Below, one piece after another: positions 27,373 to 37,678 of a stretch of 64,000 nucleotides of DNA. The notes beneath the pieces were generated by a model. That model was not told the DNA's origin. It saw only the letters and a list, made by a program, of their open reading frames with translations, and ran no database searches. Origin of the DNA: Zestomonas insulae (GTDB lineage: Bacteria > Pseudomonadota > Gammaproteobacteria > Pseudomonadales > Pseudomonadaceae); NCBI RefSeq assembly GCF_016901015.1, contig NZ_JAFEUP010000003.1:310001-374000 (forward strand), given 5' to 3'. Position 1 is the first letter of the stretch. Every line of letters starts with the position of its first letter. Position numbers and translations under genes: made by a program.

Positions 27373-28200
27373 TCAGCCCGGCCGCGCTGGCGGCCCCGAC
27401 ACGGAAGTTCGCCGATGCTGCCTACGCGTCACCTGCTGCTGGTTCCGCTGCTGTTCAGTGCCTGCCCGGCGGTCGCGCTGAACGGGCAGGGCAATGGCTT
27501 CGACGAAGCCACGCTGTACACCAGCCTGGGGCCGACGCTGGCCAGCGGCTGGTCGAGCCAGACCCTGTCCGGCAGCGAGCCCGGTGACCTGAATGCCTAC
27601 CGCGATGCCCGCGACGATGCCGCCGCCTTTATCGCCTCGGCTGGCGCCATTCGTGGTGCCCGGTTGGAGCGTGCACTGCGCGACTACCAGGCCCGCGAGC
27701 TGCCGGTGCAGCTTGAGCTGGCCTACGCCATCGTCAGCCTGCGCTAGGCCCAGGCCGAGAGTCAGCGCGGCCAGGCTCAGGTAGCGGCCGCCCTTGGCCA
27801 GGGTCACCAGCAGCAGGAAGCGCCACAGCGGCTCGCGCATCACCCCGGCCACCAGGGTCAGCGGATCACCGATAATCGGCAGCCAGCTGAGCAGCAGCGA
27901 CCAGCTGCCGTAGCGCCGGTAGCGCGCCTGGACCTTGGCCAGTTGTGTGGCATTCAGCGGGAACCAGCGGCGTTCGTGATAATGCTCGAGGTAGCGGCCG
28001 AGCAGCCAGTTGACCAGCGAGCCGAGCACGTTGCCCGCCGTGGCCACCGCCAGCAGCGCCCACAGGGCATACCGGCCATCGAGCAGCAGCGCAACCAGCA
28101 CGGCCTCTGACTGCAGCGGCAGCAGGGTGGCGGCGCCGAAGGCGGCGAAGAACAGCGAGGCGAATGCCAGCACGGGAAAGGCTCGAAGAGGGGCCGGCAA
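27373..28200 (-). CDS. YqaA/DedA-like inner-membrane protein with unusual C-terminal extension
   Basis: The first ~150 residues are a YqaA-family membrane protein: hydrophobic segments, FGAATLLPLQSEAVLVALLL, GNVLGSLVNWLLGR, RYGSWSLLLSWLPIIGDPLTLVAGVMR and AKGGRYLSLAALTLG. Family members end about there (E. coli YqaA is ~142 residues). Here the frame runs on for ~120 low-quality residues antisense to the whole DUF2388 gene, so the true 3' end is doubtful. A one-base shift would end the protein at the CTAG shared with the DUF2388 stop (27744-27747). The start is uncertain: TTG at 28200 or, matching YqaA better, GTG at 28173. Confidence 0.65.
   Translation of the reverse strand: MPAPLRAFPVLAFASLFFAAFGAATLLPLQSEAVLVALLLDGRYALWALLAVATAGNVLGSLVNWLLGRYLEHYHERRWFPLNATQLAKVQARYRRYGSWSLLLSWLPIIGDPLTLVAGVMREPLWRFLLLVTLAKGGRYLSLAALTLGLGLAQADDGVGQLKLHRQLAGLVVAQCTLQPGTTNGASRGDKGGGIVAGIAVGIQVTGLAAGQGLARPAAGQRRPQAGVQRGFVEAIALPVQRDRRAGTEQQRNQQQVTRRQHRRTSVSGPPARPG
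27415..27747 (+). CDS. DUF2388 family exported protein
   Basis: A 110-residue protein with a signal peptide (LLLVPLLFSACPAVA). The mature part has the DUF2388 signature ARDDAAAFIASAGAIRGARLERALRDYQAR and ends in a helical QLELAYAIVSLR. These small periplasmic proteins are common in Pseudomonas and their function is unknown. It converges on the YqaA-like gene, whose open frame covers it in antisense. Confidence 0.8.
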   Translation: MLPTRHLLLVPLLFSACPAVALNGQGNGFDEATLYTSLGPTLASGWSSQTLSGSEPGDLNAYRDARDDAAAFIASAGAIRGARLERALRDYQARELPVQLELAYAIVSLR

Positions 28201-28407
28201 TTCTCGGCGAGCGGCCGGCGGCGGACAAGCGCGGCAAAACGCTGGGCGGTATTCGCACGGCTATGTATACCAAGATGGTTGTTTTTGTGGACAATAGCCT
28301 GAAAGCCAGCCGAAACCTCGCCGTGATAGTGTCCCTGGCCGCGCCGCCAGCATCTGACCTATAGCCGCGTCGATTTCGCTTCTTTGCCGTTACTTCTGGA
28401 ACCCGCC

Positions 28408-29274
28408 ATGTACAGAGTTGCCCCGCAGGAACTGCGCCGTGCCTTTCGCACGCTGTTGAAATTCCCCGCCTGCTACCACACCGCCTCGGTGTTCGATCCG
28501 ATGTCCGCGCGCATCGCCGCCGACCTCGGCTTCGAGGTTGGCATCCTCGGCGGCTCGGTGGCCTCGCTGCAGGTGCTGGCCGCGCCGGACTTCGCGCTGA
28601 TCACCCTCAGCGAGTTCGCCGAGCAGGCCACGCGCATCGGCCGGGTGGCGCGCCTGCCGGTGATCGCCGACGCCGACCATGGTTACGGCAACGCGCTCAA
28701 CGTGATGCGCACGGTGGTCGAACTGGAACGAGCCGGCGTGGCGGCGCTGACCATCGAGGACACCCTGCTGCCGGCGCAATTCGGCCGCAAATCCACCGAC
28801 CTGATTCCGCTCGCCGAAGGCGTCGGCAAGATCCGCGCGGCGCTGGAGGCGCGGGTCGATCCCGAACTGGTGATCATCGCCCGCAGCCATGCCGGCGTGC
28901 AGACCACCGAGCAGGTGATCGAGCGCGCGCTGGCCTATCAGGAGGCCGGCGCCGATGGCATCTGCCTGGTTGGCGTGCGTGACTTCGAGCACCTCGAGGA
29001 GATCACTGCCGACCTGCACATCCCGCTGATGCTGGTCACCTACGGCAACCCCAAGCTGCGCGACAACCAGCGCCTCGCCGAGCTCGGCGTGCGCATCGTG
29101 GTCAACGGCCACGCCGCCTACTTCGCGGCGATCAAGGCCACCTACGACTGCCTGCGCGAGCAGCGCCAGGTCGCCGGGGCCACCGAGCTCTCCGCCTCCG
29201 AGCTGGCACACAAGTACACCGAGCCGGAGGACTACCAGGCCTGGGCGCGCGAGTTCATGGACGTGCGCGAGTAG
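28408..29274 (+). CDS. Oxaloacetate decarboxylase (PEP mutase / isocitrate lyase superfamily)
   Basis: 288 residues, closely resembling P. aeruginosa PA4872 as I remember it, which was shown to decarboxylate oxaloacetate. Shared segments include [40 protein letters not shown], the metal-binding [11 protein letters not shown] and [12 protein letters not shown]. The lyase loop Cys of isocitrate lyases (KKCGH) is absent, consistent with this subgroup. The start is the ATG at 28408, which gives the normal length. A cytosolic, Mg-dependent, monocistronic gene; a promoter region of ~200 bp lies upstream. Confidence 0.88.
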   Translation: MYRVAPQELRRAFRTLLKFPACYHTASVFDPMSARIAADLGFEVGILGGSVASLQVLAAPDFALITLSEFAEQATRIGRVARLPVIADADHGYGNALNVMRTVVELERAGVAALTIEDTLLPAQFGRKSTDLIPLAEGVGKIRAALEARVDPELVIIARSHAGVQTTEQVIERALAYQEAGADGICLVGVRDFEHLEEITADLHIPLMLVTYGNPKLRDNQRLAELGVRIVVNGHAAYFAAIKATYDCLREQRQVAGATELSASELAHKYTEPEDYQAWAREFMDVRE

Positions 29275-29287
29275 CGATTGGCACATT

Positions 29288-29338
29288 GCGATTGAATTCG
29301 CGCTTACCGGTGCGCTGTAGGAGCGAATTCATTCGCGA
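29288..29338. repeat. REP-like pair, left arm decayed
   Basis: The right arm GTAGGAGCGAATTCATTCGC (29317-29336) matches the REP family of 2496 and 35357. The left arm GCGATTGAATTCGCGCTTAC carries several changes. Confidence 0.7.
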
Positions 29339-29390
29339 TCATCGCAGGGTCGGTCCGCAAACTTGTAAAACTACGGATGGGCGCGCATAT

Positions 29391-29409
29391 CTGTTCAAGA
29401 ACTGAACAG
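29391..29409. promoter_or_regulatory. 19-bp perfect palindrome before the DksA-like gene
   Basis: CTGTTCA-AGAAC-TGAACAG, perfect 7-bp arms, ending 14 bp before the ATG. A possible promoter (TTGTAA at 29363, CATATC at 29386) places it around the transcription start. Either an operator or a leader hairpin close to the ribosome-binding site. Confidence 0.45.
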
Positions 29410-29423
29410 GTGCGGAGGTCGAC

Positions 29424-29690
29424 ATGGCCGGTGGCTGGACCAACGACGACAACATCCAGGCGCAGATCGACGACAGCATCGCCGATGCCATCGCCCGCGC
29501 GCGCAGCGAGATTCCCCACGGCGAGAGCCTGCACCACTGCGAAGAGTGCGACGCGCCGATTCCCGAGGCGCGCCGCCAGGCGGTGCCCGGGGTGCGCCTG
29601 TGCGTGCCCTGCCAGAGCGCCCACGACCAGGAGCAGAAGGCCGTCAGCGGCTACAACCGGCGCGGCAGCAAGGACAGCCAGCTGCGCTGA
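29424..29690 (+). CDS. DksA/TraR-type C4 zinc-finger protein
   Basis: An 88-residue protein with a four-Cys zinc site (Cys39, Cys42, Cys60, Cys63: CEEC...CVPC) and an N-terminal short helix (DNIQAQIDDSIADAIARARSEI). It is much shorter than DksA and lacks most of the coiled coil; the shape is that of the YbiI/TraR-like small proteins. DksA-fold proteins act in the RNA polymerase secondary channel, but whether this one does is unknown. GCGGAGG precedes the ATG. Confidence 0.83.
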   Translation: MAGGWTNDDNIQAQIDDSIADAIARARSEIPHGESLHHCEECDAPIPEARRQAVPGVRLCVPCQSAHDQEQKAVSGYNRRGSKDSQLR

Positions 29691-29770
29691 GCAACTGTCG
29701 CCTAGGCGATGGTCTGCAGCGTGACGATCCGGCAGGCTTGGGGCTCTGTCCGCCGACCCCCGGAGTCGCC

Positions 29771-30664
29771 ATGCCCAGCCTGCAGCATCGCCTGGTCGTT
29801 CTCGCCCTGCGGCTGATCCGCCGCAAACGTATCTGGACCTCGATCCCCAACCTGCACGCCAGCCTCGCCGAGGTGCGCCGCAGTGGGCCGGAGCGGCCGT
29901 CGCCGCAGTTGCAGGACGAATTGCACGTGCAGCACGAATGGCTCGATGGCCAGGAGTTGTACACCCTGGCACCGAGCGAGCCGGTGGCTGGCGCCAAACA
30001 CCTCTTGTACCTGCACGGCGGCGCCTACGTGCGGCCGATCAGCCGCTACCACTGGGGGCTGCTCGCCGATCTGGTGCGCCGTAGCGGCTGCACGGTCAGC
30101 GTGCCGCTCTATCCGCTGGCACCGGAGCACACCTGCACCCAGGCGCTGGCGTTCGTGCGCCAGGCCTGGGCACTCGCCCGCGAGCGGGCCGGAGAACGGC
30201 CGCTGCTGCTCGGTGGCGATTCGGCGGGTGGCGGTCTGGCCCTGGCGCTGGCCTTCGACCTGCGCGAGCGCGGCGAGGCGTTGCCCGAGCGGCTGCTGCT
30301 GAACTGTCCGTGGGCCGACGTGCGGCTGACCAACCCGGAGTGCGCGGCCATCGAGCCGCGCGACCCGATGCTGGCGATCACCGGCACCCGCGAGGCCGGG
30401 CGCCTGTACGCCGGCGAGCGCGCCCTGGACGATCCGGCGGTGAGTCCGCTGACGGGCGAATTCAGCGGCCTGCCGCCGCTGCTGCTGATCGTCGGCACCC
30501 GCGACAGTGCCTGCCCGGATGCCCTGCTGATGGCCGACAAGGCGCGCGCTCAAGGGGTGAGCGTCGAGCTGGTACGCGGCGAGGGGCTGGTGCACGTCTG
30601 GCCGCTGTTCCCGATCCCCGAGGCCGACGCGGTGCGCGAGCGCCTGGCGGGTCTGCTGCGCTGA
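29771..30664 (+). CDS. HSL-type alpha/beta hydrolase (esterase)
   Basis: 297 residues of the hormone-sensitive-lipase-like (family IV) esterase fold: oxyanion-hole motif HGGAY (82-86), nucleophile Ser151 in GGDSAGG, an Asp in VGTRDSACPDALLMADKA, and a terminal His in GLVHVWPLF. It probably hydrolyses short or medium acyl esters in the cytosol, since no signal peptide is seen. I chose the ATG at 29771 (MPSLQHRLVV), with GGAG 7 nt upstream. Confidence 0.82.
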   Translation: MPSLQHRLVVLALRLIRRKRIWTSIPNLHASLAEVRRSGPERPSPQLQDELHVQHEWLDGQELYTLAPSEPVAGAKHLLYLHGGAYVRPISRYHWGLLADLVRRSGCTVSVPLYPLAPEHTCTQALAFVRQAWALARERAGERPLLLGGDSAGGGLALALAFDLRERGEALPERLLLNCPWADVRLTNPECAAIEPRDPMLAITGTREAGRLYAGERALDDPAVSPLTGEFSGLPPLLLIVGTRDSACPDALLMADKARAQGVSVELVRGEGLVHVWPLFPIPEADAVRERLAGLLR

Positions 30665-30669
30665 GGTAA

Positions 30670-30725
30670 GTAGGAGCGGCCCATGGCCGCGACAGCGCGC
30701 TTTCGCGGCCATGGGCCGCTCCTAC
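30670..30725. repeat. REP-like palindrome, GCGGCCATGG variant
   Basis: Perfect 23-bp arms beginning GTAGGAGCGGCCCATGGCC and ending GGCCATGGGCCGCTCCTAC, with a 10-bp loop, between convergent genes. A half copy is at 36406-36428. Confidence 0.82.
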
Positions 30726-30737
30726 AGGCGTGCCGGG

Positions 30738-32003
30738 CTAGCCGTAGCGCTTCTTCGCTTCGATCGCCAGGCCGCTGCCGATGCTGCCGAACAGGTTGCC
30801 TTCCACCGCGCGGGCGTTCGGCAGCATCGCCGCGACGCTCTGGCGCAGCGCCGGCACGCCACTCGAGCCGCCGGTGAAGAACAGCGTGTCGACCTGTTCG
30901 GCGCCGATCCCTGCGTCGGCCAGCAATTGCGTGACGCCGGCGCGGATGCGCGTCAGCTGGCTGTCGATGGCTACCTCGAACAGGCCGCGGCTCAGTTCGG
31001 CGACCAGCCCCGGCTCGACGCGGGCGAGGTCGATGGCGTGCTGTTCGCTTTCGGTCAGGGCGATCTTGCTGTCTTCCACCTGCATCGCCAGCCAGTGCCC
31101 GGCGCGCTGTTCGATCAGGCTGAACAGGCGATCGATGCCGGTGCCGTCGACGATGTCGTAGCGCATGTTCTTCAGCGCCAGCTGGCTCTTCTGCGCGTAC
31201 ACCGCGTTGATGGTGTGCCAGGTGGCGAGGTTGAGGTGGTAGCTGGTCGGCATGAAGGCGTCGCTCTTCATCCGGCTGCCATAGCCGAACAGCGGCATCA
31301 CGCCCTGCAGGCTGAGTTGCTTGTCGAAGTCGGTGCCGCCGATGTGCACGCCGCCGGTGGCGAGGATGTCGCTCTGCCGCTCGGCCACCTCGCGGCGCTC
31401 CGGGGCCAGGCGCACCAGCGAGAAGTCCGAAGTACCGCCGCCGATGTCGACGATCAGCACCAGCTCCTCGCGCTGGATGCCGCGCTCGTAGTCGAACGCC
31501 GCGGCGATCGGTTCGAACTGGAACGACACGTCCTTGAAGCCGAGCTTCTTCGCCACTTCGACCAGGGTGTCCTGGGCCACGCGGTCGGCTTCCGGGTCGT
31601 CGTCGACGAAGAACACCGGGCGGCCCAGTACCACCTGCTCGAACTCGCGGCCGGCCGCCGCTTCGCCGCGCTGCTTGAGCTGGCCGATGAACAGGCGCAG
31701 CAGTTCCTTGAATGGCAGCGCGCTGCCCAGCACGGTGGTCTCGCTTTTCAGCAGGCTGGAGCCCAGCAGGCTCTTCAGCGAGCGCATCAGCCGGCCTTCG
31801 TAACCGTCCAGGTATTCGTGCAGCGCCAGGCGGCCGTACACCGGGCGGCGCTCCTCGGAGTTGAAGAACACCACCGACGGCAAAGTCAGCTTGTCGTCCT
31901 CCAGGGCGATCAGCGGCTCGACACCGGGACGCCACCAGCCGACGGTGGAGTTGGAGGTGCCGAAGTCGATGCCGAGGGCGTTGGCGGGGAGCTCGAAGTT
32001 CAT
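30738..32003 (-). CDS. YegD-like Hsp70-family chaperone
   Basis: 421 residues comprising the Hsp70/actin-type ATPase domain without a DnaK peptide-binding domain. Visible nucleotide-binding motifs are the phosphate-1 loop GIDFGTSNSTVG (11-22), phosphate-2 VLIVDIGGGTSDFS and the adenosine motif FFTGGSSGVPALR. Length fits E. coli YegD (~450). Client and partner unknown; cytosolic. The start is the ATG at 32003 (MNFELPANALG); the frame stays open upstream without recognisable sequence. Confidence 0.87.
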   Translation of the reverse strand: MNFELPANALGIDFGTSNSTVGWWRPGVEPLIALEDDKLTLPSVVFFNSEERRPVYGRLALHEYLDGYEGRLMRSLKSLLGSSLLKSETTVLGSALPFKELLRLFIGQLKQRGEAAAGREFEQVVLGRPVFFVDDDPEADRVAQDTLVEVAKKLGFKDVSFQFEPIAAAFDYERGIQREELVLIVDIGGGTSDFSLVRLAPERREVAERQSDILATGGVHIGGTDFDKQLSLQGVMPLFGYGSRMKSDAFMPTSYHLNLATWHTINAVYAQKSQLALKNMRYDIVDGTGIDRLFSLIEQRAGHWLAMQVEDSKIALTESEQHAIDLARVEPGLVAELSRGLFEVAIDSQLTRIRAGVTQLLADAGIGAEQVDTLFFTGGSSGVPALRQSVAAMLPNARAVEGNLFGSIGSGLAIEAKKRYG

Positions 32004-32119
32004 GGCGCGGACCGGTGCAAAAAAACGGCCGCGCAGTTTACGCGAGCTGGCGCGCAGGTGTGAGGTCGTTGGTCCGGCTGGGCGCAATCGCGCCAAGTGG
32101 CGTAGCAGCGAGGCGCGCG

Positions 32120-32848
32120 TCAGTCGGGCGCTGACTGGATGGCGCGGTTGATCTTCGCCATCAGTGCCGCCGGCACATCCTTGCTGCACACGATGTAGCG
32201 CTCCAGTCCCGGCGGCATATCGGCGAAGTGCTGCTCGGCGATGCCGTCCAGATTGCTTTCGTGCTGGCGCAGGTAATCCCAGTCGGCCTGGTCGGCGAGC
32301 ATGTAGTCGACCCGGTGCGCGGCGACCATGCGCATCATCACCAGCGGTTCGACCGTGGCGTGCTTGATCCGGTTGGCGCTGCCGGCAATTAGCGGATCGA
32401 GGATCGGGCCGTAGGACACGCCATCGACCAGGCCCAGGGTGATGCTGCGGTCCTGCAGCAAGGCGGCGAAGCTCTTGTGGCGATCGATGGCGGCGAGCGC
32501 CTGCTCGCTGACCAGGACGATCTGCGGCGGGTCGGTGTGGAACGCCAGGCTGAACTGGGCGACGCGCTCGCGCTCGGGCAGGCGGTACCAGCCGAACGAG
32601 CAATAGCGCGGGGTGCCCTGCGCGAAACTGTGCCAGATGCGCTTGGCCGGCTGCTGCACGAAGCGGGTCTGGATACCCGCCGCGGCGAATACCTGGTGGG
32701 CGCGTTCGAGCAGAAAGCCCCGTTCGCTGCCTTGCTCCAGGTAGTGGTAGGGCGCCTTGTTGCGCCAGGCCACGGTGATGCTGTCGTCTGCCAGGGCCGT
32801 TCCGGGGCTGAGGTAGAGCAGGCAGAGGAAAGCCAGGCAGGCTCTCAT
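32120..32848 (-). CDS. Periplasmic solute-binding protein (SBP_bac_3-like)
   Basis: 242 residues with a Sec signal (CLAFLCLLYLSPGTALA). The mature part begins DDSITVAWRNKAPYHY and carries the two-lobe pattern of amino-acid-binding proteins, including LGLVDGVSYGP and YMLADQADWDYL. There is no permease or ATPase nearby, so it is an orphan receptor or supplies a transporter encoded elsewhere. Ligand unknown. Confidence 0.8.
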   Translation of the reverse strand: MRACLAFLCLLYLSPGTALADDSITVAWRNKAPYHYLEQGSERGFLLERAHQVFAAAGIQTRFVQQPAKRIWHSFAQGTPRYCSFGWYRLPERERVAQFSLAFHTDPPQIVLVSEQALAAIDRHKSFAALLQDRSITLGLVDGVSYGPILDPLIAGSANRIKHATVEPLVMMRMVAAHRVDYMLADQADWDYLRQHESNLDGIAEQHFADMPPGLERYIVCSKDVPAALMAKINRAIQSAPD

Positions 32849-32937
32849 TGAGTGGTTCCGGACTGGTGGTCGGGTGCGGGCAGCTTATCCGACTCCGCGC
32901 GACTTGCGCGCGGTAAATCGTGGCGGCCGGCGGCACC

Positions 32938-34638
<1,701 letters not shown>

Positions 34639-34658
34639 CGCTTGGGGTCCTTGCGTAG

Positions 34659-34684
34659 GGTGGACAACGCGAAGCTTGTCCACC
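34659..34684. repeat. Short palindromic repeat (GGTGGACAA type)
   Basis: Arms GGTGGACAA / TTGTCCACC with an 8-nt loop, preceded by GTAG, between ureB and ureC. Related copies are at 37607-37634 and 49759-49782. Confidence 0.65.
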
Positions 34685-34710
34685 GGCGATCTTGTGATAA
34701 AAGCGCGGAG

Positions 34711-35016
34711 TTACAGCTCACCCATCACCCGCCCGGCGAAGCCGTACACCCGGCGCAGGCCGGCCAGATCGACCAGCTCGACCTCGCGGCTCTGCCCCGG
34801 CTCGAAGCGCACCGCGGTGCCGGCCGGGATGTTCAGGCGCATGCCACGTGCGGCGGCGCGGTCGAAGCTCAGCGCGTCGTTGGTCTCGAAGAAGTGGAAG
34901 TGCGAGCCGACCTGGATCGGCCGGTCGCCGCTGTTGGCCACGCTGAGCGTGACGGTGCGGCGGCCGGCGTTGAGTTCGATCTCGCCGTCCTGAATCTGGT
35001 ATTCGCCGGGGATCAT
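34711..35016 (-). CDS. ureB: Urease subunit beta
   Basis: 101 residues, beginning [19 protein letters not shown] and containing the family-conserved [11 protein letters not shown] and [23 protein letters not shown]. It packs against UreA and UreC in the (abc)3 enzyme. The start is the ATG at 35016, 10 bp after ureA. A palindromic repeat separates it from ureC. Confidence 0.96.
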   Translation of the reverse strand: MIPGEYQIQDGEIELNAGRRTVTLSVANSGDRPIQVGSHFHFFETNDALSFDRAAARGMRLNIPAGTAVRFEPGQSREVELVDLAGLRRVYGFAGRVMGEL

Positions 35017-35026
35017 GTGCGGCTCC

Positions 35027-35329
35027 TCAGACAATCGGTTGGTGCACGGTCACCAGCTTGGTGCCGTCGGGGAAGGTGGCTTCGATCTGGATCTCCGGGA
35101 TCATCTCCGGCACGCCCTCCATCACCTGCTCGCGGGACAGCAGGGTGGTGCCGAAGTGCATCAGCTCGGCGACCGTGCGGCCGTCGCGCGCGCCTTCGAG
35201 CAGGGCGGCGGAGATCAGCGCCATGGCTTCCGGGTAGTTGAGCTTGAGGCCGCGCGCCAGGCGCCGCTCGGCGACCAGGCCGGCGGTGAAGATCAGCAGC
35301 TTGTCTTTTTCGCGGGGGGTCAGGTCCAT
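35027..35329 (-). CDS. ureA: Urease subunit gamma
   Basis: 100 residues, starting [21 protein letters not shown], with [26 protein letters not shown] and [24 protein letters not shown]. All are conserved landmarks of UreA. Separate UreA, UreB and UreC polypeptides are the normal Pseudomonas arrangement. Confidence 0.96.
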   Translation of the reverse strand: MDLTPREKDKLLIFTAGLVAERRLARGLKLNYPEAMALISAALLEGARDGRTVAELMHFGTTLLSREQVMEGVPEMIPEIQIEATFPDGTKLVTVHQPIV

Positions 35330-35356
35330 GGTGCGTCCGTGGTTGGATTCAGGGGC

Positions 35357-35426
35357 GTAGGAGCGAATTCATTCGCGATTGGCGCTCGCCGCGTGGCTCG
35401 ATAATCGCGAATGAATTCGCTCCTAC
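35357..35426. repeat. REP-like paired palindrome
   Basis: Inverted arms GTAGGAGCGAATTCATTCGC and GCGAATGAATTCGCTCCTAC with a ~30-bp centre, between ureD and ureA inside the operon. The cleanest copy of the family seen at 2496. Confidence 0.85.
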
Positions 35427-35452
35427 AGGGTTAGTCGTTCGGCGTAGCCGGG

Positions 35453-36298
35453 CTAGGTGCTCCATATGCGTGGCGGCACGGCCTCGCGGCCGAGCAGCGC
35501 CGGGCGCAGCAGGCGCCACAGGGCGATCAGCCAGGCGCGCGCGTGCAGCGCTTCGCTGGCCAGGCAGCGTGCAACCAGCAGGCCAGGCAGCTGGGTCAGG
35601 TCGCCGCGCACCGATTGTCCAGCGGGGCCGAGCAGCTCGCGGCAGCGTTCCAGCAGGTCGGCGTCGATCTCGCCGGTGACCAGCAGGGTGGCGAACACCG
35701 GTTGGCCGGCGAGGCCGATCGGTGAGTCGAGCAGGCCGTCGCCGCCGACCACGCGCTGGCGCTCGTGCCAGAGCAGCTGGCCGTCGCGGCGAATGTCCAG
35801 GTGCGCCTGGAAATGCCCACTGGCGAAGCGCTCGCCGGCCGCCGGGCGGCCGAGGGCGACGATGTCCCAGTAGAACAGCCGGGCGTCGCCTTCGAGGTCG
35901 ATGCGCGTGGTCAGCTCGGCCTGCGCGGCGGAGTAGACGATGGTTTCCTGCGGTAGCCATTCCAGGGTGGCGCCGGCGGCAACGCGCAGCTCGAGGCGCT
36001 GGTAGGCCGGGCCGGCGGCGCGGTACCACTTGGCCGCGCCGGGGCTGGTCAGCTGCGCCCAGGCGTCGGTGCCGACGTGCGCGGCAATGCTCAGCCGGTC
36101 ACCGCCGGCGATGCCGCCAGGCGGGTGGACGATGATGTGCTGGCAGACCTGCGGCCCCTCGGGATAGAGGTGCTTCTGCACCCTAAGCGGGCCGAGGTGG
36201 CGACGCTGCACCGGACGGGTGCAACCGTCGCGGCGGGCGTAGCCAAGCTCCAGTTCGGCATGCCAGCTGGGCGTGAACAGGGCGGCGGGGAGGTTCAT
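35453..36298 (-). CDS. ureD: Urease accessory protein UreD (UreH)
   Basis: 281 residues. UreD scaffolds the UreDFG complex that delivers nickel to apo-urease. Conserved segments include [27 protein letters not shown] (spread over 55-81), [10 protein letters not shown] and WLPQETIVY. The start is [12 protein letters not shown] at 36298; the frame extends upstream into the promoter region. First gene of ureDABC, with a sigma-54-type promoter 43 bp before the ATG. Confidence 0.94.
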   Translation of the reverse strand: MNLPAALFTPSWHAELELGYARRDGCTRPVQRRHLGPLRVQKHLYPEGPQVCQHIIVHPPGGIAGGDRLSIAAHVGTDAWAQLTSPGAAKWYRAAGPAYQRLELRVAAGATLEWLPQETIVYSAAQAELTTRIDLEGDARLFYWDIVALGRPAAGERFASGHFQAHLDIRRDGQLLWHERQRVVGGDGLLDSPIGLAGQPVFATLLVTGEIDADLLERCRELLGPAGQSVRGDLTQLPGLLVARCLASEALHARAWLIALWRLLRPALLGREAVPPRIWST

Positions 36299-36340
36299 GG
36301 CAGGCGCGCAAATCCGTGCGAAAAGTTGACCACCTGGCCA

Positions 36341-36356
36341 AGCAAGAGGCGTGCCT
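36341..36356 (-). promoter_or_regulatory. Sigma-54 promoter of ureDABC
   Basis: Read leftward: AGGCACGCCTCTTGCT. It matches TGGCACG-N4-TTGCW with the required GG and GC elements and spacing; only the first base differs. Nearly identical to the element before urtA. Predicted start near 36330. Confidence 0.72.
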
Positions 36357-36405
36357 CGGGCCAATTCGGTGCGCGGCGGACAGGCCCGTTGCTGGGTTAA
36401 TGCCC

Positions 36406-36428
36406 TCGCGGCCATGGGCTGCTCCCAC
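36406..36428. repeat. Half REP element
   Basis: TCGCGGCCATGGGCTGCTCC followed by CAC: the right arm of the 30670 variant with two changes and no left partner. Confidence 0.55.
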
Positions 36429-36536
36429 CAGTGAGCGCGATCAGCTGTTGCGCCGGCCAGGCCTGTCGAATTCACAGCTCGCCAATCGTCTATCTCTCAA
36501 AGGCCCATGAGTGGCCATCGAGAGAAGGAGTGCTAT

Positions 36537-36872
36537 ATGAAATTTCTCTGTCTTGCCTATGGCGACCCGGCGGGTTGGGACTCGCTCAGCGATGCGGAGC
36601 AGGCTGAGGTGCTGGCGCAGGACGAGGTCATTCGCTCACGCGGCGCAACCATGGCCGCTGTACGCCCGCAGGTCACGTCGGTGCGCAACTGGGACAAGCA
36701 GCTGGAGGTCACTGATCAACCCTTGGTTGCGGGTCTGCCCTTGGCGGGCTTCTCGATCATCGAAGCTGAAGACATTTATGAGGTGGTGAAGCTGGTGGCC
36801 AACAGCCCCTGCGCCAGGGCCAGGGGTGTTATCGAGATCCGCCCGTTCTGGGACAACCCGGGCGACGCCTGA
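36537..36872 (+). CDS. YCII-related protein
   Basis: 111 residues starting MKFLCLAYGDPAGWDSLSDAEQ. It has a dimeric alpha/beta-barrel (ferredoxin-like) pattern of the YCII/DGPF type, including GFSIIEAEDIYEVVKLVANSP and the C-terminal GVIEIRPFW. Many such proteins accompany ECF sigma factors, but none is here. Its function is unknown. It is oriented against both urea operons and sits between them. AAGGAG precedes the start. Confidence 0.78.
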   Translation: MKFLCLAYGDPAGWDSLSDAEQAEVLAQDEVIRSRGATMAAVRPQVTSVRNWDKQLEVTDQPLVAGLPLAGFSIIEAEDIYEVVKLVANSPCARARGVIEIRPFWDNPGDA

Positions 36873-36887
36873 CAGTGCCTACATGGC

Positions 36888-37586
36888 CTAGATCGCCACC
36901 AGGCCGCGCACGCCCTCGGCTTCCATGTCCGCGCCACGGCCCTGCTGGACGATCTCGCCACGCGCCATCACCAGGTACTGGTCGGCCAGTTCGGCGGCGA
37001 AATCGTAGAACTGCTCGACCAGCAGGATCGCCATGTCGCCGCGCTCGGCGAGCTTCCTGATCACCGCGCCGATCTCCTTGATCACCGAGGGCTGGATGCC
37101 TTCGGTGGGCTCGTCGAGGATCAGCAGGCGCGGCTGGCAGGCCAGCGCGCGGCCGATCGCCAGCTGTTGCTGCTGGCCGCCGGAGAGGTCGCCGCCGCGT
37201 CGCGCCTTCATCTGTTCGAGCACCGGGAACAGCTCGTAGATGAACGCCGGCACGCGCTTGGCCTCGCCGACGCCGAAGCGCGACAAGCCCATCAGCAGGT
37301 TCTCCTCGACGGTCAGGCGCGGAAAGATTTCGCGGCCCTGCGGTACGTAGGCGATGCCGGCGCGCACGCGCTGGTGCGGCTTGTAGCCGGTGATCGGCTG
37401 GCCTTCCCACGCGACCTGGCCGTCCTTGCTGGGGATCAGGCCCATCAGGCATTTCAGCAGGGTGGTCTTGCCCACCCCGTTGCGGCCGAGCAGGCAGGTG
37501 ACCTCGCCGATCTTCGCCTCGAACGACAGGCCGCGAAGGATGTGGCTGCCGCCGTAGTACTGGTGGAGTTTGTCGACTTGCAGCAT
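36888..37586 (-). CDS. urtE: Urea ABC transporter ATP-binding protein UrtE
   Basis: A 232-residue ABC ATPase: Walker A GRNGVGKTT, Q-loop region, signature LSGGQQQQLAIGRAL and Walker B LLILDEPTEG. HAAT/LivF-like. It is the last gene of urtABCDE and pairs with UrtD on the inner face of the UrtBC permease. YYGGSHILRGL near the N-terminus is typical of UrtE. Confidence 0.93.
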   Translation of the reverse strand: MLQVDKLHQYYGGSHILRGLSFEAKIGEVTCLLGRNGVGKTTLLKCLMGLIPSKDGQVAWEGQPITGYKPHQRVRAGIAYVPQGREIFPRLTVEENLLMGLSRFGVGEAKRVPAFIYELFPVLEQMKARRGGDLSGGQQQQLAIGRALACQPRLLILDEPTEGIQPSVIKEIGAVIRKLAERGDMAILLVEQFYDFAAELADQYLVMARGEIVQQGRGADMEAEGVRGLVAI

Positions 37587-37606
37587 GGGGATGTCCTTGT
37601 CTGGTC

Positions 37607-37634
37607 GGTGGACGAGCCTGCGGCGTTGTCCACC
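37607..37634. repeat. Short palindromic repeat between urtD and urtE
   Basis: GGTGGACGA / TTGTCCACC arms around 10 nt, related to the repeat at 34659. One mismatch in the arms. Confidence 0.5.
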
Positions 37635-37678
37635 CGATGAATCTCAACGCCAACCTAGGTGCAGCGCGGTGCGTAGCG

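Noticed and set aside
28261..28275. TGTATACC before the oxaloacetate decarboxylase, resembling a GntR-type site
   Set aside because: Only a half-length match and a single copy.
36303..36326. A second possible sigma-54 site (TTCGCACGGATTTGCGC) close to the ureD start
   Set aside because: The essential GG is replaced by CG and the spacing is one base short; the element at 36341 is far better.
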